From Lichenostomus cassidix (lineage: Eukaryota > Chordata > Aves > Passeriformes > Meliphagidae), in the NCBI GenBank assembly GCA_008360975.2, contig CM039211.1, forward strand, positions 5,765,522 through 5,829,521: a stretch of 64,000 nt of DNA, in the 5' to 3' direction. The translations under genes and the position numbers were made by a program. The notes beneath the pieces are model-generated. The model saw only the letters and a program-made list of their open reading frames with translations, ran no database searches and was not told where the DNA came from. Within the stretch, counting starts at the first letter, position 1; every line of letters starts with the position of its first letter. This document shows positions 35,791 to 49,500 of the stretch, piece by piece.

Positions 35791-38700
35791 GATTTAACAG
35801 TTTGAGTTTTAGGGTTTCATTCAAGCCATTAAAAAAAAACCAACCAAAAATGTGAAGGAAAATCTGCATTTTAACTTCAGTAAACAAACTTCAAGAGGCT
35901 TCAGTTCAATACCAACTGACCAAGGTTTTGAATGTGCCATGGAATTTGACATGGGAACCCCCAAATTCCTTCCTTTTGCACAGCATCCTGACAGACCTTG
36001 CTGAGCAGTCCCATAAAGGTCTTTGGTCCTTGGACTCACTAGCCTGGTTGCTCTGGGACTTGTTCTTTCCCCTCCTTTCCCATGAAACTTTTGAGACTCT
36101 ACTGCACAAAAGTTCTACCTCCTGAGAAGTCCTGAGCATACAGGGATGGAAAACCAAGCTTTCCTCCTTTACAGGAGGGTGGAAAACATCAGAAACACAT
36201 AAAATATTATAAAATTACTCGCCATGTTTTCAAACAGTAGGCAAAATTTACAAATGTTCAGTTATAAAGTCTGAAAATTTCCCCTGGTGTGAGCTGCTGC
36301 CTGGAACATGCGGCATCAGGTGGCTGGTGAGTGAAGCAGTGGTGGAGTTACACAAGCACTCTGAAGCATAAAATTGCTGATGGAAGAGCATTGGAAGAAT
36401 TCAGAATTTATTGTTCAGATTCTGGAAGTCAATTAAGGTTTAATTTGCTGCCTTCAGCACAGACAATCCAAATTTATCACCACGTAAGCCAAGTGCCAAG
36501 TCACGTGGGACTTCCCCAGTGACTTCTTAAATTCACAGTTATTTAACTGCAAATGATGGGCCAAACTGCAAACTGTGAGTTTAGGACAGCAAAACAGGCT
36601 GTCAGCTTCACAGAAACTTCAAGAACATGCTGTATGTTTTTGTTATCTGCATTTTTGGTGATACAGTATTAGTAAAAAGCACCTTTGAGTCTTAAAATCG
36701 ATGAACTTTGTTTCTTTCTTCTAATCTGTTGCTGATCACTCTAATTGCAGAGGATTAAATCAAATCCAAAACTTTTTAAAAGAGAACTATTCCACCACAT
36801 ATTGTGACTAAAGATCAGATTTGCAGCAAAACACAACACAATTTTCAGAACCCCTTGGCCAGGGGTTATTCCATTCTCTGGAATGCAGACCAACACAGCC
36901 CTGGGCTGCTTCAGGATCTGCATTGCTCACGTCTCCATAAACCATTCCAAGTGGGCTGCAAGGGGCTGTCTGAGCCAGCTTTTGTGCTAAAATTCACCAA
37001 AATGTGAAGGCTCACATTTTGTTCCTGGCAGTTCCTTCCCATTGTGACAAGTCAGACATTTGCTCCCATTTTTAACTCCTGAGGCCCCATTTGGTCTGAA
37101 GCCACAGCAGGCTCTGTGCTGACTCACAGACTGTGTGATTCATGTTATTATTCTAATTTGTATTCAATAAATGAACACAGAGGCCAAATTCACTGCTCAG
37201 AATGAAAGTATTAAAACCACTATGCTTAGGTTGTGGTGGAAAAGCAAGCACAGGCTCAGGAGCAGTTTGGAACTTGATGGTCAAATAAGCTCCTTTTTCC
37301 CCCCTCTTATATTTTCCTGTGCATCACTTGCTTAACTCTGTGAAATATAAACTGAAACTTGCTGCTTTCCCCTGTGTTATCTCAGTCTCAGATTCTCTAA
37401 AGCAGGTGCACAGCTTTACAGATGGAAGTGCTGCTGTCAGATGTGGTTCCCAGGAGCAGAACTACTGACTTTCTCCACTTCTAAGTAAAATTCCATTTTA
37501 TTTACAGTAGTGGGAAAAAAATAAATTCTGATTGGAAAAAGTCCACCTTCAAAATAGTTTGAAATTTAAACAGAAAATTCTCTTTAAGATCAAAGTAACC
37601 TCCTAAGTCCAGATAAAGAAGGGTGTTAAATTTATTACTGTTGTTAGTATAATTGTCATTTTTTTAATTTAGCAGTAAAGTGTTAAATAATAATAACTGT
37701 TGGCTTTATTTTAACTGAGGTGAGACAGAAACAATAATCCTCTGCATATGGTAGATATGGAATGAAAACTCCCTCTTACATGATATATTACTACATTGTG
37801 TATTTATAGGTATAAATACAGTTATTACATATTAGTAAGTGCATATATATTGTACATTGCTGTAGCACTATTGGCTCGAGGAGTGGTTTTTCCCATAAAA
37901 AATGAGATAAATGTCTATCACAGGAAACTACAGAATGTTTTTCATTAAAGGTATGCTCACCTGTCACAGTTACAGAGAAAGGAGCTCTGCACACAAATGA
38001 CTTGCCCAACTAAACAACTTCAATTTATAATTATCCCTTTCTCATCTCATCTGCATCTCATGTCTGCATGTCCTATTCAGTTGTCATTTAAGTTGTAAAT
38101 ACAGAGAAGAAAATGCTGTTCCTATTTACTGCTTCTTGTTTTCATCTCCCATCTTGTCTTTTTCAGTTGGAAATCCATTCTCAATCTTTACTAAGCAATG
38201 TTTGAATGTTACAGAGAGGTAAATATTTGAAATAAGAGAACTTATTATCTCTCTTGTTACTGCTGTAAATGCACTCACACTGCCTCTGTAACTATATTTT
38301 TACCCAAGAGGTTAGAATAAGGTATTTAATGAGACTTTCTGGCCTCAAAAATTAACAGATAAAAAAGATGATTCTCTGCCCCAAAATATCTGGTAGCCTC
38401 CAGTGCTATAACTATTCTTTTATTTAAGAATCTAAGGAAGCAAGATGCTCTGCATGTGGTTAAAAAACTTGAAAACACATCTTTCCCAAAGCACTTTTGA
38501 AAGTGTGGCCCAAGGCAAAGAGAAGATATTCACAATGCAGGAACACATGTTGGCTAAATATTTTACTGGCTTCTGACAGGAGTGATTCAGTCTTTGTGAA
38601 AATTGTGATCACAGTGCTTCATTCACCCTTTTTATTATCTACAAGCAAAAATTACAAAGCCAGGCTGTCTCACAGGACATAGTATTTGTTTTATTTTTTT

Positions 38701-41700
38701 ATTTTTTGACCCAAAGGCAGAGTAGTTGTTTTTAACATGTATCAAGCAGGCAGTTTTAGTAATAAAGAAAAATCAGTCCTCAGATATTCAAATAATCAAG
38801 AACACATCTGGAGTATTTACTTATCTTGTAGAACACTTGACACAAGAATAAACACCACCAACAGCCCCAGCTGCTGAACAACTTCTCTGTGATTGCTGTA
38901 CTCAAAAAACAATTAGACATAAAACATGTGACATTATGCCACAGAATGTATGGCAGAAGCCTGGTGTGACCAAAACCCTGCAGTTTTCACAGTGGAAAAC
39001 TTCCCTGTCAGTTCATTGAACTGAAACTGCTTTGTTCACTCAGTTTTTCTTCATATGTTATTGCTTATTTCACACTCACAACACAACTCCAGAAGAATAT
39101 ATAATGGACAGAGCAGATTTTTAGGTTTACATCATCACTGAGGCACATCAGCTTGCTCTTGAAGGCAAGAGTCCTAAGCAGCATAAATTCTGTGAGTAAC
39201 TCTAGGAAAAAAGTCAGCCAAATGCTTCTGTGCTTGAAAAAAGAAAATAAATGAAATCAAGAAAAACAGGAAAGATAAATGCAGAAATGCTGCCAAACAG
39301 AATGCTTTTGCAGAAAAAGGCTTTCCCTAAAATGACTTTAATGAAAGTTCAAGCCTTCTAAGGTTGGTGGCTTTCATTATGCAAAACCACTGATAACCAC
39401 TTTATCAGCTAATTCCTTAGCTTGTAAAATGCACTTCCAGTGAAAAGCAGTGCATGACCTATTTGTCAGCCTGCAAAAATCCATCACTGGCTTGTAAAAG
39501 CTGTCCACTCCCTGGTGATTGATGGACTCAAGGATGTTGTTTACAGAAAAGCCAAGTGGATGTTCATGTTAGGGCAGAAGGGCCAAGTGATGAAGATGTA
39601 AAGTTAGAGCATCAGACAAGGGAGGTACTGCAGCTCCCTTTTGCTGTCACTTCACTGTTATTCAGTCACTACTTTATGGCCCATCTCAGTATGTAAATTA
39701 TCCTGGTTTCATATTTTGCAATGCATAAATTGGAAAGGAATTTACTTAGGAAGTTTGAAAAAGGAGATGCAGTTTGAAAATGAGACATTGTTAAAGTGAT
39801 GCACTTGGTCCTGTCTTTCCTTGTAATGCCCAACTCATTTGGTTCTAAAACAGTGAAAAACAGTGAATTGCAATGTGTGTGCCAAATTTAATGTTTCAGA
39901 ATGATACCTTTTGTAAGTGACACAGGTTATCTCTTAGAATCTTCACCTGTTTGTGCTTACCTGAAAGAGGAGAATTTCTTGTCTGAATCCTCACGTACTT
40001 CAAATGCCTCACTCAACTTACTGTGTGCACTTTGTGTATAAATGGCATATAAACCCTAATTCTGTAGGGTCTTTCTCCTACATAGAAAGATAAATAATCA
40101 CAATATTATTTTTAAATAAAATCTCTATTGCTACTGCTTCTGGGAAATTATTTTTGGAATATTCTATAAAATAATTTGTAATAATTTTAATTTTATATAG
40201 AATATCATTAAAACCAGAGTTATGCTGTTTTGTTTCCAGAAAAAAAAATAGTAATCTATGAAATTAATAGGTGGCAATAAGGATTTTGGAAAATTTCATG
40301 GGTAAAAGTTGAAGCCTTTACTTAGTTGAGTAATCATCTGACCAAAACACTTAAAAATGTTTCTTACCAAGAGTATCAGAGAAAGCAGAGAACAAGAAAG
40401 GCAGAACAAAGCATGAGTACTTTTAATTAAACTGATTGCCTGAGGAGTGGCAGAAGGGTGTTCATCCAGGTGGAGGTCCCAATGGCAGAAAGTGCTGCTT
40501 AAAATACCTCAAAAGTTCTGCACTTCTGAGTCAGAGAGGTCTCAGGATAAATACAGGAGAAAAAAGAAACACTGAGAGCGCAAATGACTGCTTACGTGAG
40601 GGTGGAGAGTCTCTAAAAATTTGGGAAATGCTGTAAATTACCAACTGAAACTTCCTGACTGTGTAGAAGCAACCTTGATCTGCCAGACCACATGGAAGGA
40701 ATGCCTTCAGGACACTCAACAAAGTGAGCTGCAGAAAACTCAGATTAAACCTAACTTGAAAGAGATTTATGTGACATATATGAAACTAATTGGATTTATC
40801 CCTCTAAGCCTCTGCATAACATGTCTTTATGGTTTTGCCCCCATTTTTGCAGTGCTCTTGACTTTACATCTCTCTTATTTTCTTAAGAAGCTATCTGCAA
40901 AGTATATTGCTTTTGAAGCTTTTGAAGCTTGAACTTTCACTCTCTGAGAAGCAATTAGGAAGAAGAATGTAGATATTGAAAATATTATCTTTTTGGTTTT
41001 CAGTGATGTCTTAGTCCAACAAAGACATAACATTTTCTTAACAACCTGACCTTGCTGACTTTAAATGTGGGGAATAATTTTATGCTGGCTTCATTCCACT
41101 GGTACTTCTCAAATTCTGAAGAATCTGTAGGGGCTCACATTAGAAAAGGAGAAGACTGACTTCTAACACAGTGCTGGAGAAGACTGAGGAGTTCTGAGGG
41201 ACTTTTACTCCTCCAGAGGTATGGAAACACAAGCACAAAAGTGAACTGCATTGAATCCCTGTTGCAACACAGCAGGTTAACAATGCTGTTTCAGGAGGTT
41301 TCTCTCTCTCCAGTTGAGGACTCTCAGCCTAAATGGCATTTGGGAGGTTTTGATGATTATCTGGATGATTCTGTTCCACATCCAAGACAGAGTTACCAGG
41401 TGCCTAAAGCCATTATTTGATACTGTTTTGATGCAGTGGGGTGTCTATCCAGATTTTGCAAGTCAGGCAATTTTTATTATATTTCTTAATATTTGGAGAC
41501 AGCAAATAGAAGATTTTGGACACAGAACTGGTCATGGCTTGTTCTTAGTAGTTTACTCACCCTGTACCTTGAATAGATCCTAACAGAACAAAAAGCTTTG
41601 ACCAACAAACAAGAATAAAGGTGACAGTGCTGCCCCATTTTCTGTTCTGCTTGTTGTCACAGCAGGGTAGTTTCCCACACATTGGGTTGCAAGGCAGAAG

Positions 41701-44700
41701 AGGTTAAAAAAAGATATTCCCTTGTGCCAGAGGAAAAAGTTAATGTCCAGTATCAGCAGTGATAAAGGCAGGGAATATGAAGAGGGCGTGAATGGCAGTG
41801 ATGAGAGTGAACATGAGCATTTGTTCTCTCTCTTGTTGCAGTAACTGCATTTAACCCAGGCTGCCACAGGCTTCAGAAAATTAGGTACATGTCAGAAATT
41901 ACATGTTTAGCAGCATCTCATGCAGCTGTTTCTCCAGGATGGTCGTGCTGCAGAAAAGCACAATGAATGCTCCCTCTTGTTCAATCATGTTGGCACCTTC
42001 TGCTTCATCAGAGCAGCAGCAAAACTGTGCTTTTGTGCTAATAAAATGTCTCTCTGCCTCTCAGTTAAATCTTCCCATGGTTTTGTTAAGAGTAGGAAAG
42101 GAAATCTGATTTATGGCATAAGTACAGAGTGCCTGAAGAAAGCCTTGGGTTTGATTTAGAATGACTTGAAATGAAAGGCAGGAAATCATAAGGATTAAAA
42201 AGTAAGGGGGAAAAAAGGAGAAATAATGAGAAAAAGGAAAGGAAGTAAAAATTTGTAAGAAGCTTGCCAAGATCCATTGCTTCTTGGTGATATTTCAAGC
42301 AGTATGTGGTTACTCAAGAGACTGAGGAAAACTGACTGTGCTCATACAGATATTCCCTGTGCTCCCCACAGCTTCCTAGAGCTGAGGGAATTTAGCCATG
42401 TGAGAGTAAAGAAGAATCCCTTGCCTTCAGCAAGATCTACAGTCAGTACAGATAAGGCACACTAAACAGTCCCTGCTTTTCCCTGTCTGCTGGGAAGTCC
42501 TCAATGCTGAGCAGAAACTCAGTTTGGCTCCTCCACTCCTCCCAGTCTGGTCCCCAGCATGGGGTGCTGCTGTCTGGTGTCCAAATACTGCACAGGGCAG
42601 CTGAGAGGCTGCAGAACATCTTCATTTTGCCATCAGTTTTGTCATTACCTGCAAAGGTAGCAGTCTCTGGGCAGACATTTTTCTCACCATGAGTTCCTAA
42701 GTGTTTTTGATGAAGATGTTGTAGCTGTGGAGGTGGAAATGACTAACAAACTGGCAGGAACTCCCTGGGTCAGGAAATAAAACCCTATAATCCCAGTCAT
42801 AAATTGCATCAAGTTCTGTCCAACACCAAGTTTCTGTTCTCACCTTTATTAGGAGAGCTGTTCTATGACCTTCCTTCTCTGACAATTAGAAATAATCTTT
42901 TAAATTGAATCCTAAGCTTTTTAATAGCCAGTTGATCCCCATTTGTTCTTGTGCCAACACTGTTCTCCAGTTTGAATCACTCTCCTGCCCTCCCTCCCTC
43001 CCTCCTTGTTGGAACAAGTGACTAATTAATATGTTGAGAGAAAATGCTGAGAATGTGCCAAATATGTTCACACTGAACTGAAGATTTCCCTGTTTTCTTT
43101 TCATTTTCTCATCAGACTCAGTACGTCCTGGAACCAAGCACTTAGTTGTGTACTGACATCTTACCCTTTATGATCAGTAATGCTCCCTTGGGTCTTCTTC
43201 TGTCCATCTAGAGTTGCAATGAGGTTTGCAGGGGAGCTGGAAGGTGTGAGTTCTGTCAGCTTCAAAATGTGTGAGGACTCAGGGCCAGAGAAGGAGCAGC
43301 AATTATCTTTTGAGGTTCTTTTTCCAGCTCTATGAAACTTCTTGGTGATGTTTGTCTTGAGTCTTGAGGATTTTCAAAATCTTCCTTCCTTGGCCTTTCC
43401 CTAATTGAAATTTTGCTGGCTCTTGGAAGGGTAGTGAGGGTGGGCTAGACATAATTAGCTCACCTCATTAGCTGTGGCATTTTATTCCAGGGACAGGCAG
43501 GCCGTCATTTACAGGACAGCTGACAGCTCTCCATCTGCACTGTCTGAGTCAGATGAAATCTGTGTTGATACAGAAGTCAGACTAAGAGAGAAGGAAAACA
43601 GCACGTGACCTGACATTTAGAGAAAAGGGTGACCAAGCACGTGAATCTGTGGTGTTTTGGCTGGTTTTGGGCCCAAATAAGTTATTATTCCTGACATGGG
43701 CATCACTTCATGGTGTACAACCAGTGAATGCACTGTGCCAGATCCCATGGCTGCTGGATGGGAGTGTTTACCTCTTTTTTCTGGGACATTTCAAAGGAAT
43801 CTGAGGAGCCTGAGCCACAACTGGGGGTGCTACTGGAAAGCTTTATCTTCACCACAGCACATTTTGGGGAGTAAGGCTCAACACTCCCTGTGCTAATGCT
43901 CTTACACCTCTGCATCAGCTTTCCTGCCATGCCAAGGCCTGGTGTGGTCAGGTGAGCAGAGGGAGATTTTCCTTTTCTCTCTCTTTTTTTGGTTTTTTTC
44001 TCTATTTGAGTATATTCCTAGATTGATCTGGGACCTGAACTAGCTGAATATACCACAGGAGAGCTTGGCATGAGTTCAAGGGAAGCAGCATGGAGCTGGA
44101 AGAGGGCTGGAAGGAGATGCAATTGGGCAGCACCTCAGTTTCAAGCCAAATAATGGGTCCTGAATTCAGTTTAGATGTGGCCCTGCCTTTCTTTGTGCTT
44201 AATTTCTTCATGTATGGGTAAAGAGACAATCACTTTCCTTCTCCAGAGGAATATGGTGAGAATCAGGGAGCATTACCTGCTTGGACAGGATGAGGATGGA
44301 GGTTGAATGTCCATGTGAAGAAGAGGAGAAAGCAGAGCTCCTTTGTCTATATAAAGTAAGAGCTGCTTTAGCCTTGCACAAGGAATTAAGAGAGACAGGC
44401 TGGGGAGGAAGAAGGTGAAAGCTGAAAAAGCATCCAAAACCATGCATAAAGCCTGGTTTTGCCCCTTTCAGGGGGCTGCACTGTGCTTTCACAACAAATT
44501 CTGTGATTTTTCTTCAGAAGGAGTTGTTTAACCCATCATGAATGCAGAGAGTTATGGTGACTCTTGTTCCCACAACACTGAGTTAGAGCTACAGGTGAAA
44601 AAACAAACCCACCAAGTTTTCTTCTGACATCAGTTATTTCAAAACAGTGGCTTTGACTTTTGTATGATTGTCAGTGACTCACATCTAAAAGTCTCCTGTG

Positions 44701-46324
44701 TACACTGTATTGAAAGTAATAGTCCTTATGAATCATTCAAATCACAAAAACAATAAAAAAAAAGGCAGATGTGACAGGCCATAAAGACAGAAAATGCTTT
44801 GACATGTTAAAAAAAAAACCAGCACAAAAATATGCAAAAACCCCTAAACTGAAAACTGATTGTCATGTGATTAACTCAATGTGGGATTTAGCATCTACAC
44901 AATGAAAAGGCAGCATATTTAGGTCTATTTCAGTATAATCAGGAAGAAGGCAGTGTTGGCACCCATCAAGGGCTCTGACTTAAATCAGCAATGATTTAAG
45001 TTCATTGAACAATGACCTCTGCACAGTGACTTGCCCTTCTTTACACACTCCACATACACCCAAGTTTGACATACTTTAAAAAGTTATCACTACCTTGGAA
45101 GAAAAATAATTTTCCAGCAGTACACAGATCCTCTTTGGATGGGGAAAACACAAATCCTGCAAACTGGAAACACCCTCAGATGGATCCCCAACACCCATTC
45201 CGCAGCACGGTCACCTGCCTCTTACACAGCCCCTTCCCTCTGCAGAAAGTGCTTTACCAAGCAAACAAACATCACCAGAAACATTTTACTGCTGAGGAAG
45301 CAGAATTCCACAGAGGTCCCTTCACCAGCTAATGGGGGTGATCCTTTAGAGCACAGGTCTCAGTCTGGTACTTTAACCTCGAGACCTCAGTGCTTCATCA
45401 TTGCCAACACACAGCTGAGCTGCTGCTGCACAGCTTTCAGCTGCTCTGGGAATGTGCTGAAAGCACCCAAAGAGCTTCCTCCTTCCCAGGGATCTGTTAG
45501 TGAAACAGAGCAGTGCAAACTCCCCTCACATTAGTGACAGGAGTTGAGTGCCTCATTTTGTTGAAGGACGAATAAAGTGGATGGGGGGTGCTGTCCCTAA
45601 GCCAAGTGCACAGAGGAAGGGGAGGAGAGACACAAAAAGGGGTGCAAAAGAATCAAGAACATGGTGGGGAAAATCGGAGAGTTAGAAATAACACCTATTG
45701 AGAAAGGAACTGAGAAAAAATTGAAAAAGTCAGAGTTCCATTCACTCTTGCAGAAGCTTGAATAGTTTTGTCGTGGGTGACACCAGCATTGGGCAGGACA
45801 GTTCACACCATGAGGAAGACTTTCCTCACCACTTTGCATGTGTTCAGCAAAGGTCCAGCAGCCTTTGCAGCCTTGCAGCCTGCATTTCCTCTTCAGAGCA
45901 GGATGCAGTCTCTCAATCACCTTCTTGTCCTTTTTGTATTAATGATCTTGAGCGCAGACTGCGTTGAACAGCACCCAGCCCCCGGTTTTTGAGGTGCTTT
46001 GCCTCTTTTCAGCAACACAGCCTACTGCTTGTTGTATTTTCTGAGACATTTTGAGTTCTTAACTGAGAAGGCTGAGTACAAAAGAGAAAAGTGTTATGTA
46101 CAATGCAGGAAAACATTTGAGGTCTTTCTTTTCCATAAACCAGAAGAGAAGAAAATGAGTCAGAGAAAAGACTGAATTCAGTACAGATTTATATTCTCTG
46201 AGGTTGCCTTGCATGAAGCGAGTTTTAAAGGGCATTAATTCAATATGAGCATTTCCCAAGAACTTTAAAAAGTAATGTTGAAGTAGGAAAATGTCATGAG
46301 AAGATACAAACCCAGATTTATGCA
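35791..46324. other. unique AT-rich intergenic DNA
   Basis: About 10.5 kb without a supported gene. Frames are short and lack domains. A short CTCC run lies at about 42,991-43,004. No RNA gene or structured repeat was seen. Confidence 0.5.
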
Positions 46325-46516
46325 CTGAGTCAAACACTGGAACAGGCTGCCCAGGGCAGTGGTGGAGTCACCATCCCTGGAGGGATTTAAAATGCATGGA
46401 AATGTGGCACATAGAGATATGGTATTGTGGTGGGCTTGGCAGTGCTTAGATGAAAATTTGGCTTGATACCTCAAGGATTTTTTCCATCCTAAATGGTTCT
46501 GTGATTATATGATTCT
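46325..46516 (+). mobile_element. CR1 LINE 3' fragment
   Basis: It contains 'ctggaacaggctgcccagg', the 'gtggagtcaccatccctgg' block and a degraded tail 'ggttctgtgattatatgatt'. Confidence 0.9.
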
Positions 46517-49500
46517 AAACATGCATGGGAAAGCTTTATATAGCAAATTTTTCAGAATGCTTGACTGTTCCTGACAACATATATTAGTAATCACTCAAGA
46601 CCTTTCATGAAAAATTAAAAAAAAAGGTTCAAAAATTAAGAAAACCAAGGAAGTAGGTGACCACTGATGACATTCAGTCCACTTGGGGAGAGACAATCTA
46701 CAAATATGTCAGTGTTTTCCTGCATTTCCATGCAAAATGCTAAAAAGGAAATACGTCTTTGCTTTGAAACAGCATTGTTAGCTGGCAACTTACACTCCTT
46801 TGGAGAAAGAGGGTAAGATTGTATGACTTAAAACCAAGACTGTTATAAGAGATTTGACTCACATTGAGTCAGTCTGAAATTGTGTTCCTTTATTCCCTTT
46901 TTAGTATCCCCCTAATCAGTAGAATTTTTTTTTCTGGTTGATGTTTTCTGGTTTAGAAATGTTTTGTGTGTGTTTGTTTTTAATTATCCATTCATACATT
47001 TCCTAGCACAAGGTGTTCTGGTCCACCTGTGAAGCTGCATAAAGCAACCTGGATGAGAAAAAAAAAATCAAAAATGCACTACTTTTCTTTTTCTCTGTAC
47101 TTAATTTAGTTACCTTTAGGAAGGAGGGGGAAAATAATGGTGGGGGAAAATACACAGGACACCCCAAAAACCACAGCATGTGCCTGAGAGCATTGTCCAA
47201 ATGCTTCCTGGCAGGTTTGGTGCTGTGACCACTTTCCTAGGGAAAAGTCATTGTCATCTCTTCTTTTACTGAAGGATTAGCGTCTCTCTCTTTATTTTTT
47301 TTTTCTCCTAAATTTGTGGTTTTAAGGCAATATTTGGAACCTTTCAAGTCATTCTTTCAAATTCAGTCTGTTAAGTTCAGAAATTGAGTGGCAGTGGGAG
47401 GAGGATAAATGCAAACTGTCTTATTTTGCATTTCATCAGAGAGCCACACTAAAAAGAGGACTGTCAAACAGCAAGGGTTAAAATCCTGGAATATTCCCTT
47501 ATACCAAGCCTTCTTTCTTCTTTTCATTGAATTCCAGCCAGCAATTCCAATCTAATAGCTTGCCTCTGAGGGCACCAGGCTGCCTGCCATGGTTTCTTTT
47601 TTATTCTGTAAATTGACTGATGTTACAGGCCATGGCTTCCCACCCAGTAAGAGGTGAGGAACTGGAAAAAATGAGCCCTGAAGAAGAGCAAGAGCCATGC
47701 AGAGGTCCAAGGATGCTCAGCAGGCTTGGCAGGAACCATCAGGCTCATCACTAGGACACCTAGGGAGGTCAAATCAGTGTGGCTTTAAGTTTCTTTGTTC
47801 AGGCTGCACTATTTGCATCCAATTTAACTTTCTATTTCAGACAATTTTAATTTTTAAATTAGGATGGCATTGCTGTGCTTGTCACCCAGTTGCATTCATT
47901 TACATAGCTCTCCTTGTCTGCATATTTTGAGAGGGAGAAAAGTTAATTTAGGAAAACCCATTAGGAACCATTTTTGCCTATTTATCTCTCAGGTTGCACA
48001 TTTTTTAAATTCTCAGCTGCCTTTGCTGTTCCAGGGACAGTCAAATTACATCCCCCTCAACAGCAGTTAAGACAGGTTGAAAAAAATCTATATAATTCTG
48101 CCTGGGGCTACTTTTGGAGAAGGATCAAAAGGTTTTGAAGGTTTCAAGTCATCTCTGTATGCATGAAAACCAAAGTACCAAAGGAGGGAGGAGTGGCTGT
48201 GGAAGGGATTAGGACTGGGGTTGAAATTTGAGTTTAAAGGTTTACACATCCAGGGGATGCTGGTCCTCCTGACATGTGTGTCTGAGGGAGAATCCCATCA
48301 AAATAAATGTTTTTCAGGCTACTGAAAATGCCACAGCCTTTTTGGCTGCCCCAGGAGGGGACTTTAATACCCCTTTAATCACCTGCCCTTAAACCCTAGC
48401 TATAGACAGTGTGTTTCTGCTCCTCCTCCAGATCTCCAGGACATCAGAGAGAAGCTTTCTGTGACCTGTGGTGTCATTTCAGTGTTTCTGCAGCGAGGAG
48501 GACAGAGGCATCTGTGTAGTTTTCTAAATCTGTGGCAAAACATGATACTTTAATTGGCTCTCCTTTGCTCCTAAACAAGCTTTTTAAAACGTTTTAGTCA
48601 TTAGGAGGTTTAGTGGTTTGAACACCAGTTACTCACGTGCCCACAGACCCAGGGAGAGCTAAGAAATTCCCAAATGAACCACCTTGCCAGGCTGTGAGAG
48701 CTGCTTGGCAGCAAATGCCAAGTGGTTTATCAGAACATTAGGGTATGCAAATGAGCAACTAGATCCACCTAATTTCACCAGGCAGGCAGATGCAACCAGC
48801 TCAGACTCAGTGTAAAGGATATTGATGGAAAAAACACATTATTTGGGTTATTTAAAGCCAGCATTATGCACCATAATTGCAAAACATTTCTACTGCACCT
48901 TCTCTTTTCTGTTTTTCTGCTGGCAGAGAGAAAACAGCGCAATGATTTTAATAAATGGTCAGGCTAGATGTAGCATCAGCAATTTAGTTATCAAATAATT
49001 CTAAATACCTCTCAGCTCGTGAAAGTTGTTGATGGCACACTGATTGCATTTGTTCTGCAAGAAGGCATACAGGGTTCTTTCTGAATTTTTATTGTAGGTT
49101 GGGGCTTTTTTAAGAAAAAAGCATTGCCATGGAAGCAGGAAAATAAAACTGCACTTTTCTGGACCTCCATCTACCCACAATGTACACACAGTGAAGGCAG
49201 GGAATGCCCTGGGTTTGGGGCAAACTTGAAACCAAAACCTGAACAAAATGAAAATGTGCAATGAGGTTTGTTTTGCCTGCTGACACTTCTACTAATTAGA
49301 AAAGAAATAAATGAGATGCTTACCTGCCTGCTAGTCATGGACAGGAATGCAGAGCACATGTATGGGCTTTTAGTAATGCTGCTATTTCATTCTTATCCTT
49401 TCCTTTGGGTGCTTCAGGTCCCAGAAGAAACCTGTTTGACCAGGGGAGGGGGATCCCAGGGAGCTGGTACAGCTTTCACATCTACCAGCTCAAGGATATA